A DNA stretch of 28,907 nt from a virus: positions 1 through 28,907 of the IMG/VR virus record IMGVR_UViG_3300034105_001925. One strand, given 5' to 3'. The notes under the pieces are model-generated. The model saw only the letters and a list, made by a program, of their open reading frames with translations. It ran no database searches and was not told where the DNA came from. Of the stretch, positions 5,855-10,451 are shown one piece after another; position 1 is the stretch's first letter, and each line of letters begins with the position of its first letter. Both the position numbers and the translations under genes were made by a program.

Positions 5855-5911
5855 TCATTGAAGTATAAATAAAATTACTAACCAAAGAAAAACATAAATC
5901 CAAATATTCAT
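5855..5911 (-). CDS. Possible 18-residue hydrophobic peptide
   Basis: An 18-codon frame starts 4 bp after the GP88 stop and reads MNIWIYVFLWLVILFILQ, entirely hydrophobic. Two other operons here also end in a short membrane gene (8346-8438 and 7103-7255), which makes it worth listing. There is no strong ribosome binding site, and it overlaps the AT-rich side of the DnaA-box region, so it may be chance. Confidence 0.25.
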   Translation of the reverse strand: MNIWIYVFLWLVILFILQ

Positions 5912-5915
5912 TTTA

Positions 5916-6641
5916 TTATTTCTTAGTCGCAGAAAAAATAATATCACTCTTAGAATAAACACACAGTTTACATGATACGCATGCGGAGCCAGCAGCGCTA
6001 ATTAATGGAATCTGTTTATTATTCTCAGGACACTTAGCAGCAGGCTTACCAATCATTTCTTTAAGATCTGCTTTACCTATAGCAAAATTCTTAGCAAGGT
6101 ATGCCATGCGGACCCCACTATTAATTTTTAGATCAACAGCAGTTTTAACATTCTCGCTATCAGCAGAAAAATACAGTGAAAGGTTTTCAATATCTTTTAG
6201 AATGAGGGCAGCAGACTTAACACGAGTGTAAACCCAGAACTGTACATCCGCATTAAGTTTAATTACATCGGACCATGCCGTAGTGTAAGTATCATTAAAG
6301 AAGTCGCCATCCCAATGGATACGGAATAACATAGGCGCATTCTTTTTTACGCAATCAGCTTTGAAATCAGCAATCATTTCACCGATCAAATTAAACATAG
6401 TTAAATAGTCTGCGTCTTTTAGCAGGGCCCAATTATGAAGTAAGTTAACCTTTACGGAAGGGAATACCTTTTCTAGTTTTCCCGCATAACAGACACTCTC
6501 GCAAACAGTCGTTGCGCCAGGACAAGAATAAGCCTTTCCAGCGGGTAGGCCGAAGGTGTTGGCAATTGCTGCTTGCTTTCCATTTTTTGTGACAAGGTTA
6601 GCGACCTTTCTATCGTTAGAACGTTTTAGTTTAGTAGTCAA
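5916..6641 (-). CDS. GP88-family Cys-rich phage protein
   Basis: 241 residues. The N-terminal part has AYSCPGATTVCESVCYAG, the Cys signature of the phage 'gene product 88' family (Pfam GP88). The C-terminal part has AAKCPENN and ACVSCKLCVY, giving a second Cys cluster. Between them are conserved-looking stretches FRIHWDGDFFND and FWVYTR. Clustered Cys in this family suggest a metal or Fe-S site, but no activity is established. No ATG is available before the signature; the frame starts with TTG at 6641, overlapping the upstream gene by 11 bp. A weak GAG is the only visible ribosome site, so translation may be coupled. Confidence 0.82.
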   Translation of the reverse strand: MTTKLKRSNDRKVANLVTKNGKQAAIANTFGLPAGKAYSCPGATTVCESVCYAGKLEKVFPSVKVNLLHNWALLKDADYLTMFNLIGEMIADFKADCVKKNAPMLFRIHWDGDFFNDTYTTAWSDVIKLNADVQFWVYTRVKSAALILKDIENLSLYFSADSENVKTAVDLKINSGVRMAYLAKNFAIGKADLKEMIGKPAAKCPENNKQIPLISAAGSACVSCKLCVYSKSDIIFSATKK

Positions 6642-6810
6642 GGGAGAGGCTCATTTCTAAGGCCATGTCTTCATGAGTAACAGAATCTGCTAATTCATTT
6701 AACCAGCAATGATCACACACTGGCATATATTCATCAACAGCATTTTCATTACACTTAGGGCAGGTAGTAGCGTAGAATTCATCAAGGAATTCATCGTTTT
6801 CGAATGTCAT
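6631..6810 (-). CDS. Small zinc-ribbon-like acidic protein, 59 aa
   Basis: Begins MTFENDEFLDEFYATTCPKC at 6810 behind GAAAGG. C-P-x-C and VCDHC pairs separated by 12 residues form a plausible zinc ribbon, followed by an acidic helical tail. Precedes and overlaps the GP88 gene. Expressed from an internal TGTCAG promoter at 6847-6868. Confidence 0.72.
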   Translation of the reverse strand: MTFENDEFLDEFYATTCPKCNENAVDEYMPVCDHCWLNELADSVTHEDMALEMSLSLDY

Positions 6811-6826
6811 GGGGGCACGACCTTTC

Positions 6827-6976
6827 TTAGTTGTTGTTATTTTTTAATTCTAGCATAGCAGACTGACATTTTCTACCCTTGCGAGTATAAGTCTTTTTAG
6901 AAGGCACGGCGGAGGCAGCATTAGAACGGCGAAGTTCCATAAGTCTGCGTAATTCCTCAGCGGTTTTCTTAGTCAT
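6827..6976 (-). CDS. Small basic protein, 49 aa, leaderless
   Basis: Begins MTKKTAEELRRLMELRRSN at 6976. The first half is a basic amphipathic helix, then KKTYTRKGRKC and an Asn-rich tail, so nucleic-acid binding is plausible. TAAGAT ends exactly 6 nt before the ATG and a TTGATA lies 17 bp further up, predicting a leaderless mRNA. Its last third contains the promoter of the next gene. Confidence 0.62.
   Translation of the reverse strand: MTKKTAEELRRLMELRRSNAASAVPSKKTYTRKGRKCQSAMLELKNNNN
6847..6868 (-). promoter_or_regulatory. Intragenic TGTCAG-N10-TAGAAT promoter
   Basis: TGTCAG (6863-6868), 10 bp, TAGAAT (6847-6852) with TGC before it, within gene 6827-6976 and 36 bp upstream of the start at 6810. 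Confidence 0.65.
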
Positions 6977-6982
6977 AAACTA

Positions 6983-7011
6983 ATCTTAGCAGAATTGGGG
7001 AAAAATATCAA
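6983..7011 (-). promoter_or_regulatory. Sigma70-type leaderless promoter (TTGATA-N17-TAAGAT)
   Basis: TTGATA (7006-7011), 17 bp including TTTTTCCCCAA, TAAGAT (6983-6988), then 6 nt to the ATG at 6976. It is closely similar in spacer sequence to the promoter at 1314-1342. Confidence 0.65.
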
Positions 7012-7037
7012 ATAGACGTAAAGTGTTAAATGTCACA

Positions 7038-7053
7038 TGTGATAAATATCACG
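7038..7053. promoter_or_regulatory. CRP-like operator (TGTGA-N6-TCACG)
   Basis: Nine of ten consensus bases. Centre about 70 bp upstream of the predicted leaderless start at 6976. Confidence 0.55.
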
Positions 7054-7057
7054 ACGG

Positions 7058-7063
7058 CCCGGG
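7058..7063. repeat. CCCGGG palindrome, cassette E
   Basis: Only 4 bp from the CRP-like site and 6 bp from stem-loop copy 5. Confidence 0.5.
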
Positions 7064-7069
7064 CTGTTC

Positions 7070-7094
7070 TAGCAGTTTTAAATCTTGCTAAGGA
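7070..7094 (-). repeat. Operon-end stem-loop, copy 5 (covarying)
   Basis: TAGCA/TGCTA replaces GAGCA/TGCTC with pairing kept; the 11-nt loop and AGGA flank are conserved. It is 8 bp after the stop at 7103. Confidence 0.62.
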
Positions 7095-7102
7095 TTTTTA
7101 TT

Positions 7103-7255
7103 TTACTTTTTAAGTCGTTCAGTTCGCAAAGTAACTTGTAGCCTGCGAATTTCTTTTTCTAATTGGATGTTGCGTTGCCAAAAAGCAATCATCACTCCAA
7201 GCGATCCAGCTAAAGCAATTACAATTGCGATTAGTGTTCCGTTATCTAAAATCAT
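7103..7255 (-). CDS. Small single-pass membrane protein, 50 aa
   Basis: Begins MILDNGTLIAIVIALAGSL at 7255 (TAATG overlap). Residues about 7-26 form one hydrophobic segment, followed by a basic, helical, coiled-coil-like tail (EKEIRRLQVTLRTERLKK). This resembles small phage inner-membrane proteins, but no holin or spanin motif is visible. Last gene of the operon beginning at 8151. Confidence 0.65.
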   Translation of the reverse strand: MILDNGTLIAIVIALAGSLGVMIAFWQRNIQLEKEIRRLQVTLRTERLKK

Positions 7256-7440
7256 TACACACCCGCCATTTCTTTATAACACGCATTTACAAAAGTTTCA
7301 TGTGAAAATCTTTCGTTATCAACTTCGAACATCACAGAAAATTCATCTACTAAATCTGCGAATACAATTTCGTCAAGGATTAAATCTCTAAACTCATTTA
7401 GAATTTGAGCAGTAGCAACATAGTCTTTGCGAGTCATCAT
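7255..7440 (-). CDS. Small conserved phage protein, 61 aa
   Basis: Begins MMTRKDYVATAQILNEFRD; the second Met may be the true start. The pattern MTRKDY, then NERFSHETFVNAC, is one I recognise from many small phage and plasmid proteins of unknown function. Helical and acidic. TAA of the preceding gene touches its ATG. Confidence 0.72.
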   Translation of the reverse strand: MMTRKDYVATAQILNEFRDLILDEIVFADLVDEFSVMFEVDNERFSHETFVNACYKEMAGV

Positions 7441-7650
7441 TTATTTAACCACCTTTAGAATTGCGTATGAACCGTTTTCATTTACTTCAGCAAGCGCAGG
7501 CTCTAAAGCAGGCACTATAAATTTATGTAGCACTGATTCCAAAAGTTGAACTTGGTCTAAGTCGCTAAGTGCTAAGAATTGTTTTGCTACTGGATGATTC
7601 TCATCAAACTCAGTTACAAACTTTAGTGAGTGTTCTATTGCTATTGTCAT
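7441..7650 (-). CDS. Hypothetical protein, 69 aa
   Basis: Begins MTIAIEHSLKFVTEFDENH at 7650 behind AGGAAATAAAA. Helical with hydrophobic heptads (FLALSDLDQVQLLESVLHKF). No motif. Has an upstream intragenic TGTCAG promoter at 7693-7714. Confidence 0.7.
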   Translation of the reverse strand: MTIAIEHSLKFVTEFDENHPVAKQFLALSDLDQVQLLESVLHKFIVPALEPALAEVNENGSYAILKVVK

Positions 7651-7666
7651 TTTTATTTCCTATTCG

Positions 7667-7807
7667 TTAGTTGGATTCGGGTGTATTAAATAATTGTATA
7701 TCTTGGCACTGACAAGGCTCGACATGGTAGTCCTCGCCTATACCAAAAAAGATTAAGCCAGTTGAGTAGCAGTCCTCGCAAGGAATTGTTAAAACTGAGT
7801 TTATCAT
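7667..7807 (-). CDS. Small Cys-pair protein, 46 aa
   Basis: Begins MINSVLTIPCEDCYSTG at 7807, 3 bp after the upstream stop. CEDCYSTG and PCQCQ resemble half of a DnaJ-type zinc finger (C-x2-C-x-G then C-x-C). It could bind zinc. Function unknown. Confidence 0.62.
   Translation of the reverse strand: MINSVLTIPCEDCYSTGLIFFGIGEDYHVEPCQCQDIQLFNTPESN
7693..7714 (-). promoter_or_regulatory. Intragenic TGTCAG-N10-TACAAT promoter
   Basis: TGTCAG (7709-7714), 10 bp, TACAAT (7693-7698), inside gene 7667-7807 and 42 bp upstream of the start at 7650. Confidence 0.55.
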
Positions 7808-7810
7808 TGA

Positions 7811-8038
7811 TTAACCTACCTTTACGGCTATTGCTCGGTAAGTAGAATTACCAAACCAGCGAGATTGACGGCTATTGGTGTAGTAAGTAGGGCGTACCTG
7901 AACACGATAAGCCTCAGCGCCATCATAGTGAAGGCAAGCAGGGTGAATCTCCGCTGAGATAATTTCTCCCTCTACGGAATTGGAACGATAGATCTTGCCG
8001 ATTAGCAATTCCTCGATAGTGTACACATTTGCTGACAT
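7811..8038 (-). CDS. Hypothetical protein, 75 aa
   Basis: Begins MSANVYTIEELLIGKIYRS at 8038 behind GAAAGGTG. Beta-rich pattern (EGEIISAEIHPACLHY, AYRVQVRPTYY). No family recognised. TAATG overlap with the upstream 37-residue gene. Confidence 0.7.
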   Translation of the reverse strand: MSANVYTIEELLIGKIYRSNSVEGEIISAEIHPACLHYDGAEAYRVQVRPTYYTNSRQSRWFGNSTYRAIAVKVG

Positions 8039-8151
8039 TAGTTGTCACCTTTCTTTATTTCTTTAATTGTAGCGGATAGGACTGACAAAGCCTGAGCCTT
8101 GCTTGCGTTGCGTTGCGCTTCGATATGCGCCTTGTATTCGTCTAGTGTCAT
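8038..8151 (-). CDS. Small helical protein, 37 aa
   Basis: Begins MTLDEYKAHIEAQRNASK at 8151 behind GAAAGG and a TGTCAG promoter, and ends KEIKKGDN. One long amphipathic helix. Its C-terminal codons contain the promoter for the next gene, so the tail sequence may be set by promoter constraints. Confidence 0.6.
   Translation of the reverse strand: MTLDEYKAHIEAQRNASKAQALSVLSATIKEIKKGDN
8066..8087 (-). promoter_or_regulatory. Intragenic TGTCAG-N10-TACAAT promoter
   Basis: TGTCAG (8082-8087), 10 bp, TACAAT (8066-8071). The downstream sequence TACAATTAAAGAAAT is shared with the promoter at 3211-3232. Confidence 0.62.
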
Positions 8152-8182
8152 TTTTGACCTTTCGTTAATTGCTTACTATGTA

Positions 8183-8204
8183 AGTCTATACTATTAGACT
8201 GACA
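8183..8204 (-). promoter_or_regulatory. TGTCAG-N10-TAGACT promoter
   Basis: TGTCAG (8199-8204), 10 bp, TAGACT (8183-8188), 31 bp upstream of the operon start at 8151. Confidence 0.62.
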
Positions 8205-8252
8205 AAAGCGAATTAGAAATGCTAACAATTCGGACATTTTCTTATTTATTTT

Positions 8253-8268
8253 TGTGATCATTCTCACA
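8253..8268. promoter_or_regulatory. Perfect CRP-consensus operator
   Basis: TGTGA-N6-TCACA with all ten consensus bases. Centre about 84 bp upstream of the predicted start site of the promoter at 8183-8204. Confidence 0.62.
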
Positions 8269-8337
8269 TTGGGAAAAATTATGTAACAATTTAATAACAA
8301 TCTTAAAGCTAACGGCGTGTCGATTTGACTTTTGCGC

Positions 8338-8343
8338 CCCGGG
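8338..8343. repeat. CCCGGG palindrome, cassette F
   Basis: Part of the gene-free stretch 8152-8345, which holds promoter, TGTCCG-type motif (8229-8235 area), CRP site, the shared motif GGCGTGTCGAYTTGAC (8314-8329) and this palindrome. Confidence 0.5.
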
Positions 8344-8345
8344 CC

Positions 8346-8438
8346 CTATTCTTTAGAAAGTAAAAATAAAAAACGAAAAGCAAAAAATAAAGTTAAGAAA
8401 AATAAAGCTCTGCCGTCAGTAAAAAAAGTTAGATCCAT
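8346..8438 (-). CDS. Membrane micropeptide, 30 aa
   Basis: Starts MDLTFFTDGRALFF at 8438 with GGAG seven bases upstream, a convincing ribosome binding site. Residues about 11-27 are almost all Phe, Leu and Ala around one Arg, forming a single membrane helix. It is the last gene of the operon that starts at 9286. Very small phage membrane peptides often modulate host membrane enzymes or lysis, but nothing specific is visible here. Confidence 0.55.
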   Translation of the reverse strand: MDLTFFTDGRALFFLTLFFAFRFLFLLSKE

Positions 8439-8442
8439 TTTT

Positions 8443-8562
8443 TTATTCTCCATATTCTTTAAATAAATTTTCTAATTCTAAAATTTGTTCATCTGTTAAA
8501 TGATCAATATTAATTACGTTAGCAAAACCAAAAATATCATAGTTTAAATTATTTTTATTCAT
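8443..8562 (-). CDS. Small acidic protein, 39 aa
   Basis: Begins MNKNNLNYDIFGFANVI at 8562 behind GGGAGATAAA, ending LENLFKEYGE. The second half (LTDEQILELENLFKEYG) looks like one amphipathic helix. Function unknown; supported by the ribosome binding site and close packing. Confidence 0.6.
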   Translation of the reverse strand: MNKNNLNYDIFGFANVINIDHLTDEQILELENLFKEYGE

Positions 8563-8563
8563 T

Positions 8564-8782
8564 TTATCTCCCTAACAATTCAGTAAAATGTTCTTGTTTT
8601 TCATTTTCCAAAATCGCATCTTCAAAATCTAAAAGCGATTGGCGATAAGCAACAGGGTCACACTCTCGCAAAATCTGTGAAGGATAAAAAGTTAAATTAC
8701 CAATTTCAAAAACTGGATATGATTCGTCAAGCATTTCATCAAACCATGTTTTAATTTCAAAAGCGACATCAAAATCTAACAT
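8564..8782 (-). CDS. Hypothetical acidic protein, 72 aa
   Basis: Begins MLDFDVAFEIKTWFDEML at 8782 behind AGAGGAG. Acidic and helical with one short beta-like segment (YPVFEIGNLTFYPSQIL). No family recognised. Confidence 0.7.
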   Translation of the reverse strand: MLDFDVAFEIKTWFDEMLDESYPVFEIGNLTFYPSQILRECDPVAYRQSLLDFEDAILENEKQEHFTELLGR

Positions 8783-8958
8783 TATTTTTCTCCTCTAATT
8801 ATTTTGTTTATAACCAATAAGTCGCACTCTGCTCTGAGAGGCGTGTTTTTGTTAAGGCGTGAAGGTAACGCAGAAAGAAAGTCACGCAATTCTAATTCCG
8901 TTACGAAGGGCATTTTCCATGTGTTGCCGTGATATGAGGTAAGTGTAAGTGTTATCAT
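8782..8958 (-). CDS. Hypothetical protein, 58 aa
   Basis: Begins MITLTLTSYHGNTWKMPF at 8958 (TAATG overlap, GGAG upstream inside the previous gene) and ends INKIIRGEK. Short beta strands followed by a helix. Function unknown. Confidence 0.65.
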   Translation of the reverse strand: MITLTLTSYHGNTWKMPFVTELELRDFLSALPSRLNKNTPLRAECDLLVINKIIRGEK

Positions 8959-9107
8959 TATTTTTTCTCCATTACTCTGATTATGACATCTAAATCTTTT
9001 TCGGTAAGCAATACGCTTGCGCTACCCCATAGGGCTGCCCATGCGTTATCGCCATGAGCCTCTTTTGCTAAGGCATAAGCCAAATCTCTTTTTTCGTGGG
9101 TACTCAT
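8958..9107 (-). CDS. Small helical protein, 49 aa (paralogue of 10681-10830)
   Basis: Begins MSTHEKRDLAYALAKEAHG at 9107. It aligns without gaps to the protein of the plus-strand gene 10681-10830: LAKE-x-HG, ALWG-x-ASVLLTEKDL, then a VI-rich helix and EK at the end. Both are 49 residues. Two helices separated by an LWG turn are likely. Function unknown. The pair sits on opposite sides of the divergent switch, which suggests gene duplication or a shared regulatory role. Confidence 0.72.
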   Translation of the reverse strand: MSTHEKRDLAYALAKEAHGDNAWAALWGSASVLLTEKDLDVIIRVMEKK

Positions 9108-9286
9108 TATTTACACTCCTGACATGTGAACTTAGTGAACTTTTTATCTTTAGCAAATACCTCTAAATAATTATCCTCGCAATTAGAGCATGGGATAAGT
9201 GCGGTAGAGGCTCTGCCGTATAGGTGAGGCTCTAGTACGGATAACAGGGCGTTATCTATAACCTCTTGAGTTTTTAGTATAGTCAT
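9107..9286 (-). CDS. Zinc-ribbon-like protein, 59 aa
   Basis: Start MTILKTQEVIDNALLS at 9286 chosen because GAAAGGTGGTC and the TGTCAG promoter lie upstream; the frame extends to 9328 but would cross the promoter. C33-x2-C36 and C55-x2-C58 form a classic zinc ribbon. First gene of the operon 9286 to 8346. Confidence 0.75.
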   Translation of the reverse strand: MTILKTQEVIDNALLSVLEPHLYGRASTALIPCSNCEDNYLEVFAKDKKFTKFTCQECK

Positions 9287-9318
9287 ATTTGACCACCTTT
9301 CGTTTTCTTTATATGGCA

Positions 9319-9340
9319 AGTTTAGCATTAGGGTCTGACA
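9319..9340 (-). promoter_or_regulatory. TGTCAG-N10-TAAACT promoter
   Basis: TGTCAG (9335-9340), 10 bp, TAAACT (9319-9324) with TGC before it, 32 bp upstream of the start at 9286. The transcribed leader (TATAAAGAAA, then AAAGGTGGTC) matches the one at 9701. Confidence 0.68.
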
Positions 9341-9372
9341 TTTTTGCCTATTTAGGCATAGTGTCCGATGTG

Positions 9373-9540
9373 TTACTGGTCACACTCACAAGGCTGAGAG
9401 TAATCAAATTCGCAAAAGTAGCAACCTTGCGCCTCGAAATGCTTTTCGCAATAGTGGCGGAATTGGATCTCATCACAATGTAAGAACTGAGTGTAATCGG
9501 TAAGGTAATAGCGATTAACGGGGTGAAGGACAAGGCTCAT
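9373..9540 (-). CDS. Cys-rich zinc-binding-type protein, 55 aa (paralogue of 5493-5699)
   Basis: Start MSLVLHPVNRYYLTDY at 9540, overlapping the upstream stop as ATGA with GAAGG before it; a longer frame to 9564 is less likely. HCDEIQF, HYC and GCYFCEFDYSQPCEC match the pattern in gene 5493-5699. Probably a structural zinc site. Function unknown. Confidence 0.75.
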   Translation of the reverse strand: MSLVLHPVNRYYLTDYTQFLHCDEIQFRHYCEKHFEAQGCYFCEFDYSQPCECDQ

Positions 9541-9701
9541 AGAGATACCTTCCATTCTCCCCATGCGTTAAGGGATTCGGCAGACCGCTCAATATTCTGC
9601 TCGCAAACCTCGCAAAAGGTAAATTGCTCATCACAATATTCTGATATTGCGAGATTAGGGATATGCTCTGAGCATACTGTCATTTTTTCTAATGTAGTCA
9701 T
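9537..9701 (-). CDS. Small Cys-motif protein, 54 aa
   Basis: Begins MTTLEKMTVCSEHIPNL at 9701 behind GAAAGGTGGTC. It carries C-x3-P, YCDEQFTFC and EVCEQN; the Cys/His set may bind zinc, and YCDEQF is reminiscent of the CDEIQF of the next gene. First minus-strand gene left of the divergent switch. Confidence 0.7.
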   Translation of the reverse strand: MTTLEKMTVCSEHIPNLAISEYCDEQFTFCEVCEQNIERSAESLNAWGEWKVSL

Positions 9702-9735
9702 TTTGACCACCTTTCTTTAATTTCTTTATACTGTA

Positions 9736-9757
9736 AGTTTAACAGAGGGGTCTGACA
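9736..9757 (-). promoter_or_regulatory. TGTCAG-N10-TAAACT promoter (leftward arm of the switch)
   Basis: TGTCAG (9752-9757), 10 bp, TAAACT (9736-9741) with TGT before it, 34 bp upstream of the start at 9701. Confidence 0.68.
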
Positions 9758-9790
9758 TTTTCAGGGGTACAAATAGAACAATTCGGACAT

Positions 9791-9822
9791 TGTGATGTAT
9801 AACACATGTGAGGAATATCACA
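9791..9822. promoter_or_regulatory. Two abutting CRP-like operators
   Basis: TGTGA-N6-ACACA (9791-9806, one mismatch) directly abuts a perfect TGTGA-N6-TCACA (9807-9822). The centres are about 70 and 86 bp upstream of the predicted leftward start site. Confidence 0.6.
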
Positions 9823-9869
9823 AGAACGGGGGAAATTATAACAATTACGTAACAATTTTATTTTTATCG

Positions 9870-9894
9870 GCGTGTCGACTTGACACGACCCGGG
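9870..9894. promoter_or_regulatory. Inverted repeat plus CCCGGG at the centre of the divergent region
   Basis: CGTGTC-GACTT-GACACG is a perfect 6-bp-arm inverted repeat (9871-9887), immediately followed by CCCGGG (9889-9894). GGCGTGTCGAYTTGAC is also found in cassette F, and its complement core CGACACGCC occurs near 5759 and 9968. This is the midpoint of the 346-bp gene-free stretch 9702-10047. Confidence 0.55.
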
Positions 9895-9939
9895 ATCTCT
9901 TTTGCCAATGAACAATGTCCGTTTTGTTAGCATTTGTCG

Positions 9940-9955
9940 TGTGAGGTTTATCACA
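9940..9955. promoter_or_regulatory. Perfect CRP-consensus operator (rightward arm)
   Basis: TGTGA-N6-TCACA, all ten bases. Centre about 74 bp upstream of the predicted rightward start site. Confidence 0.62.
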
Positions 9956-9993
9956 AAAATAGTTTTGCGACACGCCCGAGATACATGCCAAAA

Positions 9994-10015
9994 TGTCAGT
10001 ACCCCCTGCTAGAAT
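9994..10015 (+). promoter_or_regulatory. TGTCAG-N10-TAGAAT promoter (rightward arm)
   Basis: TGTCAG (9994-9999), 10 bp, TAGAAT (10010-10015) with TGC before it, 32 bp upstream of the start at 10048. Confidence 0.7.
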
Positions 10016-10047
10016 TGCGGTATAAGAAAAAGAAAGGAGAATACTAA

Positions 10048-10215
10048 ATGAGTATTTTCACTAAGTTCGCTACTGTAAGCGATTACCCTAAAGGTCTAAT
10101 GAACCTTTGCCCATGCGGACAGGTTGTCCTAGCACCTGCCCTATATCACGCAGGACAGGCTCACTGGGCTAACCCTGATAAGTGTAAGGAATTGTGGGCT
10201 AACTCACAAAAATAG
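10048..10215 (+). CDS. Small Cys-motif protein, 55 aa
   Basis: Begins MSIFTKFATVSDYPKG behind AAAGGAG. LCPCGQVV and a later KCKELW give C-x-C plus one Cys; with two His residues a zinc site is possible. First gene of the rightward early set. Its 3' end contains a CRP-like site for the next promoter. Function unknown. Confidence 0.7.
   Translation: MSIFTKFATVSDYPKGLMNLCPCGQVVLAPALYHAGQAHWANPDKCKELWANSQK
10193..10208. promoter_or_regulatory. CRP-like operator (TGTGG-N6-TCACA)
   Basis: Nine of ten consensus bases, within the last codons of gene 10048-10215. It is 38 bp upstream of the next TGTCAG, the same spacing as at 9940/9994. Confidence 0.5.
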
Positions 10216-10221
10216 TTTCCC

Positions 10222-10316
10222 GACACACCCCCAAAAGGGGTCAAAATGTCAGTACCCCCTGCTATACTTCCACTATACAAACAAACAAAGGACAGAAAAT
10301 GAACACTAACAAAATC
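10222..10316 (+). repeat. Duplicated promoter-leader-start module, copy 1
   Basis: GACACACCCCCAAAAGGGGT (10222-10241), TGTCAG promoter, AACAAACAAAGGACAGAAA leader and the first codons (Met-Asn-Thr-Asn) are nearly identical to 10452-10547. ACCCC/GGGGT can form a 5-bp stem. Confidence 0.75.
10247..10268 (+). promoter_or_regulatory. TGTCAG-N10-TATACT promoter
   Basis: TGTCAG (10247-10252), 10 bp, TATACT (10263-10268) with TGC before it, 30 bp upstream of the start at 10299. Confidence 0.7.
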
Positions 10317-10433
10317 GAAGGTACTTGCGGAATCTGCGGAGATGAGTACATTGGCACTAAGGCTCAGATGTATTGCTACAATTCTTTAGAGTGCTCATCT
10401 GATAACGGAGATTCTTTCATCTTTAACAAGTAA
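10299..10433 (+). CDS. Small Cys-pair protein, 44 aa
   Basis: Begins MNTNKIEGTCGICGDEY behind AAAGGACAG. C-x2-C (TCGIC) followed by MYCYN and LEC gives four Cys, a plausible treble-clef or zinc-ribbon-like fold. It shares its N-terminus and promoter with the next gene through a local duplication, but the bodies differ. Confidence 0.7.
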   Translation: MNTNKIEGTCGICGDEYIGTKAQMYCYNSLECSSDNGDSFIFNK

Positions 10434-10448
10434 GTGGTCTAAATCACA
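10433..10448. promoter_or_regulatory. CRP-like operator (AGTGG-N6-TCACA)
   Basis: Eight of ten consensus bases. It is 28 bp upstream of TGTCAG, one helical turn closer than the two sites to its left. Confidence 0.45.
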
Positions 10449-10451
10449 TTA

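Noticed and set aside
5700-5903. N-terminal extension of the zinc-type protein at 5493-5699
   Set aside because: The extra 68 codons would translate through the TGTCAG promoter, CRP-like site and DnaA boxes, and the paralogue at 9373-9540 has no such extension.
9739-9954. 71-residue minus-strand frame in the divergent region
   Set aside because: It covers the promoter, both CRP-like sites and the central inverted repeat, and has no ribosome binding site.
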